This document shows positions 40,179-48,118 of a stretch of DNA of 64,000 nt, one piece after another; the stretch's first letter is position 1; each line of letters begins with the position of its first letter. A program made the position numbers and the translations under genes. The stretch lies in NCBI GenBank assembly GCA_963746465.1, contig CAVVAY010000007.1, positions 248,001 to 312,000 on the forward strand, read 5' to 3'. The DNA is from CAVVAY01 sp963746465 (lineage in GTDB: Bacteria > Actinomycetota > Actinomycetes > JACCUZ01). The notes below the pieces were generated by a model that ran no database searches, had not been told where the DNA came from, and was given only the letters and a program-made list of their open reading frames with translations.

Positions 40179-40499
40179 GTGGGAGCCAAGAGCGTCACCG
40201 ATGACACCTTCAGCGCCGAGGTGCTGAAGAGCGAGAAGGCCGTGCTGGTCGACTTCTGGGCCGAGTGGTGCGGGCCCTGCCGGCAGGTCTCCCCGATCCT
40301 CGAGGAGATCGCCGGTGAGCACGCCGACAAGCTCGAGATCGTGAAGCTCAACGTCGACGAGAACCCGCGGACCGCCGCCGACTACGGCATCACCTCGATC
40401 CCGACCATGAACGTGTACCAGGGCGGCGAGGTCGTGAAGAGCATCGTGGGCGCCAAGCCGAAGGCGATGCTGCTGCGGGACCTCGAAGCTTTCATCTGA
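40179..40499 (+). CDS. trxA: Thioredoxin
   Basis: A 106-residue classical thioredoxin: VLVDFWAEWCGPCRQVSPILEEIA with Cys31 and Cys34, then the cis-Pro in TSIPTMNVYQGG. It starts at GTG 40179. The ribosome-binding AGGAG is directly followed by its complement CTCCT (palindrome AGGAGCTCCT, 40169-40178), which may affect initiation. It is the electron acceptor of TrxB and reductant of ribonucleotide reductase and other thiol proteins. Confidence 0.97.
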   Translation: MGAKSVTDDTFSAEVLKSEKAVLVDFWAEWCGPCRQVSPILEEIAGEHADKLEIVKLNVDENPRTAADYGITSIPTMNVYQGGEVVKSIVGAKPKAMLLRDLEAFI

Positions 40500-40563
40500 C
40501 CCGGGTACGCTTCGGCGTCCCGGCCGACCAGGCCCTCCCATCCGAGCAGGAGCGCCCGCGACG

Positions 40564-41754
40564 ATGTCCGACGTACGGTCCACGGGGCCCGAGAACGCTT
40601 CGGGACGCAGCTATCGCCGCGGCGACACCGGCGCTGCTGTGGCGGAGATCCGCGCCAAGCTGAGCCTGCTCGGCCTGCTCACCGACGGTGAGGGCGCCGA
40701 GCTGCTGGACCCGGCCGGCGTGCTGTTCGACGAGGCCACCGACCGGGCCGTCCGGGCGTTCCAGCAGCAGCGCGGCATCTCGGTCGACGGTCTCGTCGGT
40801 CCGCGCACCTACCACGCGCTCGAAGAAGCCCGCTGGCGGCTGGGTGACCGGATCCTGTTCTTCGTGCCGGCCCGCCTGATGGCCGGCGACGACGTGGCCG
40901 CACTGCAGAAGCGGTTGATGGACATGGGCTTCGACTGCGGCCGGGTGGACGGCCTGTTCGGTGTCGAGACCGAGCAGGCCCTGCGCGAGTTCCAACGCAA
41001 CATCGGCGTTGTGGCGGACGGAACCTGCGGTCCGGCCACCCTGAAGGCGCTGACCCAGCTCAGCCGGACCGTGGTCGGCGGCCGGCCGCACGCGATGCGC
41101 GACTCCGAGGCGATCAACCGGGCCGGGCCGGCGTTGGCCGGCAAGCTGCTCATCATCGACCCCGGCCACGGCGGGCCCACGTCGTACGCCGGTCCGGATG
41201 CCCTCGACGAGAGCGAGCTGGTCTACGACCTGGCTTCCCGGATCGAAGGCCGGCTGACTGCCACCGGTGCCTCGGCGTTCCTCACTCGCGGCCCGGACGG
41301 GACGCCGGAGGGTCCCGGCGAGGAGGACCGGGCCAGCTTCGCCAACGCCGCCGGTGCCGACCTGCTGCTCTCGCTGCACGTGAACCGGCACCCGAACCCG
41401 GAAGCCAGCGGGGTCGCGACGTACTACTACGGCAGCGACGAGTTCGGCCACTACTCCACGGTGGGAGAGAAGCTCGCCGACCTGGTGCAGCGGGAGATCT
41501 GCTCGCGCACCGACCTGCTCGACTGCCGGGTGCATGCCAAGAACTGGGACCTGCTGCGCCGCACCCGGATGCCTGCGGTCCGCGTCGAGGTCGGCTACCT
41601 GACCAACCCCGGTGATGCGCTCCGGCTCGCCGATCCGGCGTTCCGTGACGTGCTGGCGATGTCGGTGGCCGCCGCTGTGCAGCGGCTCTACCTGCCGCCG
41701 GACCAGGACGCGGACACCGGTGTGCTGCGCATCCCGGACTGGCTGCGGGTCTAG
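40564..41754 (+). CDS. cwlM: CwlM-type N-acetylmuramoyl-L-alanine amidase homologue
   Basis: A 396-residue protein with two peptidoglycan-binding type 1 domains (about 18-88 and 104-164) and an amidase_3 domain (about 193-380). Putative zinc ligands are H202 in IIDPGHGG, Glu in DALDESELVYDL, and H272 in LSLHVNRHPN. There is no signal peptide, which marks it as CwlM rather than a secreted lytic amidase. In mycobacteria, cytoplasmic phosphorylated CwlM activates MurA and also contacts MurJ. Synteny (trxB, trxA, cwlM, then parB on the other strand) supports the identity. It is convergent with the GNAT gene; the stops share CTAG. Confidence 0.92.
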   Translation: MSDVRSTGPENASGRSYRRGDTGAAVAEIRAKLSLLGLLTDGEGAELLDPAGVLFDEATDRAVRAFQQQRGISVDGLVGPRTYHALEEARWRLGDRILFFVPARLMAGDDVAALQKRLMDMGFDCGRVDGLFGVETEQALREFQRNIGVVADGTCGPATLKALTQLSRTVVGGRPHAMRDSEAINRAGPALAGKLLIIDPGHGGPTSYAGPDALDESELVYDLASRIEGRLTATGASAFLTRGPDGTPEGPGEEDRASFANAAGADLLLSLHVNRHPNPEASGVATYYYGSDEFGHYSTVGEKLADLVQREICSRTDLLDCRVHAKNWDLLRRTRMPAVRVEVGYLTNPGDALRLADPAFRDVLAMSVAAAVQRLYLPPDQDADTGVLRIPDWLRV

Positions 41755-42374
41755 ACCGGACGGAACGCCGGCTCGGGGTTCATCGAGCCGAGCAGCCGCT
41801 CCAGTGCCACCTCGACGTCCTCCCGCCAGGACAGCGCGTTGCGCAGGTCCAGCCGCAGCCGCGGGAAGAGGTGGTGCGGGCGCACCGTCTTGAAGCCGAC
41901 CGCGAGCAGGAAGTCGGCCGGCAGCACGCAGCCGCCGATCGGCACCTCGTCGCCCATCCGGCCGAACGCCTCGATGGCCCGTACGCCGCGCCGGGTGAGG
42001 TCCTTGGCGGCCGCCTGGACCAGCATCCGGCCCAGTCCGCCACCAGCGAACTCCGGCAGCAGCCGCGCGGTCATCAGCAGGACGGCGTCCCCCGACACGG
42101 GCGAGGTCGGGAACGCGAGGCTGCGCGGCACGTGCACCGGCGGCGCGTAGGTGACGTAGCCGGCCGGCAGTGAGTCGGCGTACACGATCTTGCCGCAGGA
42201 GCCCCACTCGAGCAGGGTCGCCGACAGCCAGGCCTCCTTCTCCAGCGCGACGTCGCCGGACTCCTCGGCCGCCTCCCGGGCGACCGGGTCGAGCTCCCAG
42301 AAGACGCACCGGCGGCACTGGCGGGGCAGGTCGTCCAGGTTGTCCAGGGTCAGGCTCGCGCACCGGCGTGACAC
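41751..42374 (-). CDS. GNAT-fold acetyltransferase conserved beside parB
   Basis: A 207-residue protein starting at GTG 42374. The N-terminus SLTLDNLDDLPRQCRRCVFWELDP has a Cys-X2-Cys pair. The acetyl-CoA site region is LLMTARLLPEFAGGGLGRMLVQAAAKDLTRRGVRAIEAFG. The C-terminus is conserved: CVLPADFLLAVGFKTVRPHHLFPRLRLDLRNALSWREDVEVALERLL. It corresponds to Rv3916c in M. tuberculosis. The target is unknown; its constant place next to parAB and cwlM suggests a housekeeping role. Confidence 0.85.
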   Translation of the reverse strand: MSRRCASLTLDNLDDLPRQCRRCVFWELDPVAREAAEESGDVALEKEAWLSATLLEWGSCGKIVYADSLPAGYVTYAPPVHVPRSLAFPTSPVSGDAVLLMTARLLPEFAGGGLGRMLVQAAAKDLTRRGVRAIEAFGRMGDEVPIGGCVLPADFLLAVGFKTVRPHHLFPRLRLDLRNALSWREDVEVALERLLGSMNPEPAFRPV

Positions 42375-42458
42375 CGTGCCTCCTACGAGCGGTCCCGGCG
42401 GTCGGCAGGCAGGCTACCCCCGTCGCACCGCGACCGGAAGACCGTGCCGCGGAGAGCC

Positions 42459-42568
42459 GACATGTCGACTCGGTCGGGATGTCGACATGTCAGCAGATCG
42501 GTATGCCGAGCCCGCTGTTGGTCGTCATGTCGACAGGTCGAGGAGAAGCGATGGCGAGGTGTCGACAC
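42459..42568. repeat. Array of four TGTCGAC elements upstream of the GNAT gene
   Basis: Within 110 bp of the 252-bp gap between parB and the GNAT gene lie four copies of TGTCGAC: at 42463, 42480, 42528 and 42560. The first two sit in a perfect 10-bp inverted repeat (GACATGTCGA 42459-42468 and TCGACATGTC 42482-42491, 13-base spacer). The last is in the palindrome GTGTCGACAC (42559-42568). They lie 85-194 bases upstream of the GNAT start. The binding factor is unknown. The rest of the gap shows no feature. Confidence 0.6.
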
Positions 42569-42626
42569 ACCGACTTAACGACCATGGGCCTCATCCGTAC
42601 CAACGGCACCACCGGCCCCTGGTGCC

Positions 42627-43628
42627 TCAGTCGGACAGGTCGGTGGGTACGCCGGCGTCCGGCGCCATCAGGGCCACGATCCGCTCGAGGTCGTCGATCG
42701 AGGCGAACTCCACCACGATCCGGCCCTTGGAGCGGCCCAGGTCGACCTTGACCCGGGTCTCGAACCTGTCGGCCAACCGGTCCGCGAGCACCGCGAGCTT
42801 GGGCGCGACGGGCCGACGGCCGCGCGGCGTCCGCTCGGACGGGACCGAGTCGCCGCCGAGGGCGACGACCTCCTCGACCGACCGGACCGACAGCCCCTCC
42901 GCCACGATCCGCGCCGCCAGGCGCTCCTGGGCGTCCGGGTCGTCCAGACCGAGCAGGGCGCGGGCGTGCCCGGCCGACAGCACCCCGGCGGCCACCCGGC
43001 GCTGCACCGGCGGGGGCAGCTTGAGCAACCGCAGGGTGTTCGAGATCTGCGGTCGGGACCGGCCGATCCGGCCGGCCAGCTCGTCGTGGGTGCAGCCGAA
43101 GTCCTGCAGCAGCTGGTCGTAGGCCGCCGCCTCCTCCAGTGGGTTCAGCTCGCTGCGATGCAGGTTCTCCAGCAGGGCGTCGCGCAGCAGGGCGTCGTCG
43201 CCGGTCTCCCGGACGATGGCCGGGATCGCGGTGAAGCCGGCCTCTCGGGCGGCCCGCCACCGCCGCTCCCCCATGATCAGCTCGTACCGGTCCTCGCCCA
43301 GCGGGCGGACCACGACCGGTTGCAGCAGACCGACCTCGCGCAGCGAGTGCACCAGCTCGGCCAGCGCCTCCTCCTCGAAGACCACCCGCGGCTGACGCGG
43401 GTTCGCGGTGATGGCCTCCAGCGGCACCTCGGCGAAGTAGGCGCCGGACACCATGGCGGGCGGCGCTTCGGCCGCCCCCGTGGCCGGCTCAGCCTCACCG
43501 GCCCCGTCCCGAGACGGGATCAGGACGTCGACCGGGGACGGGCCGCTGACCGGCGGCTCGCCCTTGCCCGGGGCAGTGGGGATCAGAGCGCCCAGGCCAC
43601 GGCCCAGGCCACGTCGCTTGTCGGTCAC
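42627..43628 (-). CDS. parB: Chromosome-partitioning protein ParB
   Basis: A 333-residue ParB. GTG 43628 gives the typical actinobacterial start TDKRRGLGRGLGALIP; the longer frame reads antisense-like sequence through parA. The CTP-binding N-domain has ANPRQPRVVFEEEALAELVHSLREVGLLQPVVVRP and GERRWRAAREAG. The parS-reading helix-turn-helix is LGCTHDELAGRIGRSRPQISNTLRLLKLPP-like, within residues about 165-200. The C-terminal dimer domain ends ERIVALMAPDAGVPTDLSD. It loads at parS and spreads as a CTP clamp. It overlaps parA by four bases (GTGA). Confidence 0.96.
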   Translation of the reverse strand: MTDKRRGLGRGLGALIPTAPGKGEPPVSGPSPVDVLIPSRDGAGEAEPATGAAEAPPAMVSGAYFAEVPLEAITANPRQPRVVFEEEALAELVHSLREVGLLQPVVVRPLGEDRYELIMGERRWRAAREAGFTAIPAIVRETGDDALLRDALLENLHRSELNPLEEAAAYDQLLQDFGCTHDELAGRIGRSRPQISNTLRLLKLPPPVQRRVAAGVLSAGHARALLGLDDPDAQERLAARIVAEGLSVRSVEEVVALGGDSVPSERTPRGRRPVAPKLAVLADRLADRFETRVKVDLGRSKGRIVVEFASIDDLERIVALMAPDAGVPTDLSD

Positions 43629-44956
43629 AGTGCGTCCTCCGTCCCGCTGCGGGTGGTCGCCCGCAACGCCATCTCGCGCGCCGCCTCGAGGTAGGACAGC
43701 GCGCCGGTCGACCCGGGGTCGTACGTCATCACCGTCTGGCCGTAGCTCGGCGCCTCGGAGATCCGCACCGACCGCGGGATCGTGGTGCGCAGCACCGTGG
43801 CGCTGAAGTGGGTCCGGACCTCGTCGGCCACCTGAGCCGCCAGCCGGGTGCGGGCGTCGTACATGGTGAGCAGCACAGTCGAGACGTGCAGCCCCGGGTT
43901 GAGGTGGGCCTTGACCAGCTCGACGTTGCGCAGCAGCTGACCGACCCCCTCCAACGCGTAGTACTCGCACTGGATCGGGATCAGCACCTCGGGGGCCGCG
44001 ACCAGCGCGTTCACCGTGAGCAGCCCGAGGCTGGGCGGGCAGTCGATCAGCACGTAGTCGAGCCGGGTGTCCCGGTGCTCCCGGCACCAGGCGTCGTAGC
44101 CGGCGATCGCCTTCTCCAGCCGGGACTCGCGGGCGACCAGCGAGACGAGCTCGATCTCGGCGCCGGCCAGGTCGATCGTGGCCGGCGCGCACCACAACCC
44201 GTCGATGCCGGCGACGGGGGCGACCACCTCGTGCATCGCCCGCCCCTCGATCAGCACGTCGTAGATCGAGGGCACCTCGGAGTGGTGCTCGACGCCGAGC
44301 GCGGTGGAGGCGTTGCCCTGTGGATCGAGGTCGACGACGAGGACCTCGAGACCCTGCAGGGCGAGCGCCGCCGCCAGGTTCACCGTGGTGGTGGTCTTGC
44401 CCACCCCACCCTTCTGGTTGGCGACGGTGAGCACCCGGGTCTGGGCCGGCCGCGGCAACGGGTCCCCGACCCGACCGGCGAGCACCCGCAGCGCGGTCTC
44501 CGCGGCCCGGGCGATAGGCGTGTCATCGACGGGGTCCGGCTCAGGCATGCTCTGGTCCGGCCCTACCGGTTCGGTCACGGCCAGCTCCTTCGCGGTCGTG
44601 GTGCCGCTGAGCAACAGCGGGTTCGGTGGGCTGAGAAGGGGAGCCGCGCCGGAGGGTGCTGCGGCCTGGTCAACAAGCTCCACGTCGTCGTCGGGGGCGT
44701 GGTCAGCGAACGATGTTTCACGTGAAACATAGGTGGGGAGCCGGACCGCCGGACCCACGGGGGCTTCCAGCACGATGCCGGGTGGGACAGATGTTTCACG
44801 TGAAACCCCTTGCGACGCAGGGGGTTGCGGTGGCGCCCCGACGGGGGTGCCCGGCCAGCCGAGTCCGCTGACACCTCGCTGCGCACCGCTCTCGGCGGGA
44901 CCGGCTGAGTCGGCCGGCCAGCCCAGACCGGTGGTCCGCATGGCACCTGCTTTCAC
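43625..44956 (-). CDS. parA: Chromosome-partitioning ATPase ParA
   Basis: A 443-residue protein. The ATPase core begins near residue 170 (RVLTVANQKGGVGKTTTTVNLAAALA, deviant Walker A), with DLDPQGNAS, DYVLIDCPPSLGLLTVNAL and the C-terminal SYGQTVMTYDPGSTGALSYLEAAREM. About 165 residues of low-complexity Pro/Gly/Ala-rich sequence precede the core. Two parS sites are written into this extension as the codons for VSRET (residues 51-55 and 77-81). The start is GTG 44956 or the ATG at 44941. ParA moves ParB-parS complexes. It precedes parB in the operon. Confidence 0.95.
   Translation of the reverse strand: MKAGAMRTTGLGWPADSAGPAESGAQRGVSGLGWPGTPVGAPPQPPASQGVSRETSVPPGIVLEAPVGPAVRLPTYVSRETSFADHAPDDDVELVDQAAAPSGAAPLLSPPNPLLLSGTTTAKELAVTEPVGPDQSMPEPDPVDDTPIARAAETALRVLAGRVGDPLPRPAQTRVLTVANQKGGVGKTTTTVNLAAALALQGLEVLVVDLDPQGNASTALGVEHHSEVPSIYDVLIEGRAMHEVVAPVAGIDGLWCAPATIDLAGAEIELVSLVARESRLEKAIAGYDAWCREHRDTRLDYVLIDCPPSLGLLTVNALVAAPEVLIPIQCEYYALEGVGQLLRNVELVKAHLNPGLHVSTVLLTMYDARTRLAAQVADEVRTHFSATVLRTTIPRSVRISEAPSYGQTVMTYDPGSTGALSYLEAAREMALRATTRSGTEDAL
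44716..44731. promoter_or_regulatory. parS site 1 (inside parA)
   Basis: A perfect 16-bp palindrome TGTTTCACGTGAAACA, the universal ParB-binding parS consensus. It lies inside the parA 5' coding region, where it encodes Val-Ser-Arg-Glu-Thr. Confidence 0.95.
44792..44807. promoter_or_regulatory. parS site 2 (inside parA, one mismatch)
   Basis: TGTTTCACGTGAAACC matches parS at 15 of 16 positions. It is 76 bp from site 1, again coding VSRET in the ParA N-terminal extension. Confidence 0.9.
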
Positions 44957-45049
44957 CTGAAAAGGGACGGCGACGACATCGCGACGGGAAGGAAGAGTCG
45001 GCGTGACGCCGACCCTATGCCGCCGGGCCGGTCCGGCACCAGGCGATGC

Positions 45050-45700
45050 TCACCGGTGGGACCGACTCCGCGGCGGGGGAGTGCCGGCGACGACCCGGAC
45101 GATCCGCACCGGCGGCTCGAGCTGACCGGCCCGGTGCTCTTCTACCGACCAGCTGACAGCCCCGAGCCGACGCAGCGTCGGGGTAGCGGCGGTCAGCTCC
45201 GTCTCGGCCCGGTCCCCTTTCAGGGCGAGCAAGCTGCCTCCGGGCGACACCAGCGGCAGGCACCAGCCGGCCAACCGGTCCAGCGGCGCGACCGCCCGGG
45301 CGGTCACCGTGGTCGCCGTCCAGGCCCCGTGCAGGTCCTCGGCCCGGGCTCGGACCACCTCGACGTTGGCCAGGCCGAGATCAGCCACCACCTCGGCCAG
45401 GAACGTCGCCCGGCGCAGCAACGGCTCGACCAGCCGGACGGGAAGATCCGGTCGGAGGATGGCCAGCGGGATCCCCGGCAGGCCCGCACCGGAGCCGATG
45501 TCGGCCACCAGTCCGGTGGCGGGCAGTGCCGACCCGGCGGCCGCCGAGTTGACCAGGTGCCGCCGCCAGAGCCGGTCGGTCTCGCGCGGACCGATCAGGC
45601 CGCGGGTGACCCCCTCGGTGCCCAGCAGCTCTGCGTAACGCTCGGCCAACGGAAGCTGACCACCGAAGACCGCCTCGGCTGTTTCACGTGAAACATCCAT
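45050..45700 (-). CDS. rsmG: 16S rRNA (guanine-527-N7) methyltransferase RsmG/GidB
   Basis: A protein of about 216 residues. The SAM-dependent Rossmann core is LVADIGSGAGLPGIPLAILRPDLPVRLVEPLLRRATFLAEVV, and the family motif VTARAVAPLDRLAGWCLPL follows. ATG 45700 is used; a GTG directly before it at 45703 is equally possible. The first codons (MDVSRETAEAV) contain a parS site. It methylates G527 of 16S rRNA; loss of function gives low-level streptomycin resistance in many bacteria. It lies between jag and parA, the standard order. Confidence 0.95.
   Translation of the reverse strand: MDVSRETAEAVFGGQLPLAERYAELLGTEGVTRGLIGPRETDRLWRRHLVNSAAAGSALPATGLVADIGSGAGLPGIPLAILRPDLPVRLVEPLLRRATFLAEVVADLGLANVEVVRARAEDLHGAWTATTVTARAVAPLDRLAGWCLPLVSPGGSLLALKGDRAETELTAATPTLRRLGAVSWSVEEHRAGQLEPPVRIVRVVAGTPPPRSRSHR
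45680..45695. promoter_or_regulatory. parS site 3 (inside rsmG)
   Basis: A perfect TGTTTCACGTGAAACA at the very start of rsmG, encoding VSRET at residues 3-7. It is 2.9 kb from the dnaA start. Confidence 0.95.
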
Positions 45701-45733
45701 CACCCTGGCCCCACGCCGAGGGTCGCCGTCGAC

Positions 45734-46297
45734 TCAGGCCGGCAGGACGACGACGCGCCGGTTCGGCTCCTCGCCCTCCGACTCGCTGGTCAGGCCGGCC
45801 GCGGCGACGGCGTCATGCACGATCTTCCGCTCGAACGGGCTCATCGGCTCGAGGCGTACCTTCTCGCCGCTGCTCTTCACGGTCTCGGCGGTCTGGGTGC
45901 CCAGCTCGGTGAGGACCGCCCGACGGCCGGCCCGGTATCCGCCGATGTCCAGCATCAGCCGGCTGCGGTGACCGGTCTGGGTGAGGACCGCGAGCCGGGT
46001 GAGCTCCTGCAGGGCCTCGAGCACCACGCCCTCGCGGCCCACCAGGTCGTCCAGGTCACCGCCGACGACGGACACCGCGGCGCGGTCGTGCTCGACGTCC
46101 ATGTCGATGTCGCCGTCCAGGTCGGCGATGTCCAGCAGGTCCTCGAGGTAGTCGGCCGCGATCTCGCTCTCCTTCTCGAGATCGGGGGCGGCAGTCCGCG
46201 GCGCGCGGCTCGACTCGGACGCCTCCGCGGGCCGCTCGGCCGGCGCCGCGGCGTCCTCGGTGGTGGTGGCGGTCAGGGACTCGGGCGACTCGGTCAT
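45734..46297 (-). CDS. jag: Jag/KhpB family RNA-binding protein (R3H-KH)
   Basis: A 187-residue protein starting at ATG 46297 with an AGGAAAG ribosome-binding site. The first about 50 residues are acidic and disordered. A KH-like domain follows (DYLEDLLDIADLDGDIDMDVEHDRAAVSVVGGDLDDLVGREGVVLEALQELTRLA), then an R3H domain (RLEPMSPFERKIVHDAVAAAGLTSESEGEEPNRRVVV). Jag proteins bind RNA and influence cell division and envelope gene expression in Gram-positives. It follows yidC in the rpmH-parB gene string; a longer start would overlap yidC and is rejected. Confidence 0.93.
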   Translation of the reverse strand: MTESPESLTATTTEDAAAPAERPAEASESSRAPRTAAPDLEKESEIAADYLEDLLDIADLDGDIDMDVEHDRAAVSVVGGDLDDLVGREGVVLEALQELTRLAVLTQTGHRSRLMLDIGGYRAGRRAVLTELGTQTAETVKSSGEKVRLEPMSPFERKIVHDAVAAAGLTSESEGEEPNRRVVVLPA

Positions 46298-46371
46298 CGC
46301 GGGCTTTCCTCCGGAGGTCGTGCGGTCTGTCGGCCGGTTACCCGGCCGGGGGAGCGTCTCCTGGGCCGGGG

Positions 46372-47352
46372 TCACTTCTTCTTCTTGGGCCGCTTCGGCT
46401 GCTGTCGTTGGCCGCCCGGGCGCGGACCCGAGTCCTCGGGCAACTCGGTCTCGCTGGTCCCGGACAGGGCGGTGGCGCCGGCACCGGACCGCTCGCTGGC
46501 CTTGGCCGCCTCCTTGGCGGCTTTGCGGCGCTCGAGTGCCTCGGCGGCCGGCGAGCCCGGAGACGGGTTGCGCCGGATCACGTAGAACTGCTGGCACATC
46601 GACCACACGTTGGTGGTCAGCCAGTAGAGCAGGACGCCGATCGGGAAGTTCACGCCGGAGACGGCGAAGACCAGCGGGAAGACGTAGAGCAGGATCTTCT
46701 GCTGCTGGGCGAACGGGTTGTTCATCGAGTCAGCCGGCATGTTCTTGCTCATCAGCTGCTTCTGCGTGGTGAACGTCGTGGCCGACATCAGCACGATGAG
46801 GATGGCGCAGACGATCTGGACGTGCAGCGAGTCGGCGCCGATGAACTTGTCCGAGATGTGCGCCCCGAAGATCAGCGCGTCGGCGGCCTGCTCCGCGTCG
46901 CCGTCCGACATGAAGCCCTTGCCCTGCGCCGGATCCTTCCCGATCCCGTTGAGGATGTGGAAGAGCGCGAAGAAGATCGGCGCCTGGAGCAGGATCGGCA
47001 GGCAGCTGGCCAGCGGGTTGGTCCCGTTGTCCTTGTAGAGCTTCATCATCTCTTGCTGCTGCTTCTGCCGACTCTCCGTGTCGGTCTTGCCCTTGTACTT
47101 GGCCTGGATCTTCTTGATCTCGGGCTGCAGGATCTGCAAGCCGCGCTGGGCGTTGATCTGCTTGACGAACAGCGGGATCAGGATGATCCGGATCACGATC
47201 ACCAGGCCGACGATCGAACCGCCCCACGCCCAGCCGCCACCGGCGTCGAGCCCGAGCTTTTTGAACAAGTCATGAAACGCCATCATCACGAAGGTGATCG
47301 CGCTGTACAGCGGCTCCAGCAGGTGGACGGCGTGGATCGCCTGGGGGATCAC
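46372..47352 (-). CDS. yidC: Membrane protein insertase YidC (Oxa1 family)
   Basis: A 326-residue protein with five hydrophobic spans. It has the catalytic groove region VGLVIVIRIILIPLFVKQINAQRGLQILQPEIKKIQAKYKGKTD, with the conserved positive residue (RIILIP) in the first core span. The next span region is LPILLQAPIFFALFHIL, and the last is PIGVLLYWLTTNVWSMCQQFYVI. A basic C-terminal tail (QPKRPKKKK) can bind ribosomes. It inserts membrane proteins alone or with SecYEG. The order rnpA-yidD-yidC-jag is canonical. Confidence 0.96.
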   Translation of the reverse strand: MIPQAIHAVHLLEPLYSAITFVMMAFHDLFKKLGLDAGGGWAWGGSIVGLVIVIRIILIPLFVKQINAQRGLQILQPEIKKIQAKYKGKTDTESRQKQQQEMMKLYKDNGTNPLASCLPILLQAPIFFALFHILNGIGKDPAQGKGFMSDGDAEQAADALIFGAHISDKFIGADSLHVQIVCAILIVLMSATTFTTQKQLMSKNMPADSMNNPFAQQQKILLYVFPLVFAVSGVNFPIGVLLYWLTTNVWSMCQQFYVIRRNPSPGSPAAEALERRKAAKEAAKASERSGAGATALSGTSETELPEDSGPRPGGQRQQPKRPKKKK

Positions 47353-47355
47353 GGA

Positions 47356-47625
47356 TCAAGCTCCCTGGGGGGCGCGAGCGACACGGTCGGCGCCCTGGTG
47401 TGTGGGGGGAACGGGGTCGGGGCCGCCGGGGTTCCACGGGTGGCAGCGGAGCAGCCGGCGCGTGGCCAACCAGGTGCCGCGGAGCGGACCGTGCGTGCTC
47501 AGGGCCTCGACGGCGTACGCGGAGCAGGACGGGTAGAACCGGCAGCGCGGTCCGAGCAGCGGTGAGAGGACCAGCTGGTACAGCCGGATCGGCAGCACCA
47601 GCAGTCGGACCAGCAGGCGGCTCAT
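47356..47625 (-). CDS. yidD: Membrane protein insertion efficiency factor YidD
   Basis: An 89-residue protein with the family signature VLPIRLYQLVLSPLLGPRCRFYPSCSAYAVEAL and LLRCHPWNPGGPDPVP. The three cysteines and the RFYPSCS motif are conserved. It acts near YidC at the membrane. It overlaps rnpA by four bases and ends three bases before the yidC start codon, so the three are one translational unit. Confidence 0.95.
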   Translation of the reverse strand: MSRLLVRLLVLPIRLYQLVLSPLLGPRCRFYPSCSAYAVEALSTHGPLRGTWLATRRLLRCHPWNPGGPDPVPPTHQGADRVARAPQGA

Positions 47626-47975
47626 GACGGCACCGCGCGGTCCAGCGCCCGGTCCAACGCGCGGGCCAGCTGGGCCGAGGTGGCGCCGGACGCGGCCGGG
47701 AGCACCCGGACCACCAGCCGGGTGCCTTCGGGGAGCCGGTCCAGCCGGTCGCGGACGAGGTGCCGGAGCCGGCGCCGTACGAGGTTGCGGGTCACCGCCG
47801 GGCCGACCGCCCGGGGGACGACGAAGCCCACCCGCGCACCGGAACCGGCGCTCGTGGTGGGGTCGCCGGCTGCCGCGTGCAGCACGACCATCCCGTCTCC
47901 GCGGGCCGCCCGGGCGGCGCGCAGGGTCTCGGTGAAGTCGGCCGAACGGCGCAGCCGGGCTGCGGCCGGGAGCAC
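47622..47975 (-). CDS. rnpA: Ribonuclease P protein component
   Basis: A 117-residue basic protein starting at GTG 47975: LPAAARLRRSADFTETLRAARA, then the RNR signature GFVVPRAVGPAVTRNLVRRRLRHLVRDRL. It assists the RNase P RNA in tRNA 5' maturation. The RNA gene (rnpB) is not in this window. It follows rpmH after 5 bases. Confidence 0.96.
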   Translation of the reverse strand: MLPAAARLRRSADFTETLRAARAARGDGMVVLHAAAGDPTTSAGSGARVGFVVPRAVGPAVTRNLVRRRLRHLVRDRLDRLPEGTRLVVRVLPAASGATSAQLARALDRALDRAVPS

Positions 47976-47980
47976 GTGCG

Positions 47981-48118
47981 TCAGGCCGAGAGCTTCGCGC
48001 GACCCTTGTGGCGCCGGGCAGCGAGGATCGAGCGGCCGGCCCGGGTGCGCATGCGCAGGCGGAAGCCGTGGGTCTTGGCCCGACGACGGTTGTTGGGCTG
48101 GAACGTGCGCTTGCTCAC
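47981..48118 (-). CDS. rpmH: 50S ribosomal protein bL34
   Basis: A 45-residue L34: SKRTFQPNNRRRAKTHGFRLRM continuing RTRAGRSILAARRHKGRAKLSA. GTG 48118 gives the exact family length; the open frame upstream has no similarity. It is the first gene of the leftward rpmH-rnpA-yidD-yidC-jag-rsmG-parA-parB string and is divergent from dnaA across a 555-bp gap, the standard bacterial origin layout. Confidence 0.97.
   Translation of the reverse strand: MSKRTFQPNNRRRAKTHGFRLRMRTRAGRSILAARRHKGRAKLSA

Noticed and set aside
40564..41754. Secreted lytic amidase
   Set aside because: No signal peptide; domain order and synteny fit the cytoplasmic regulator CwlM instead.
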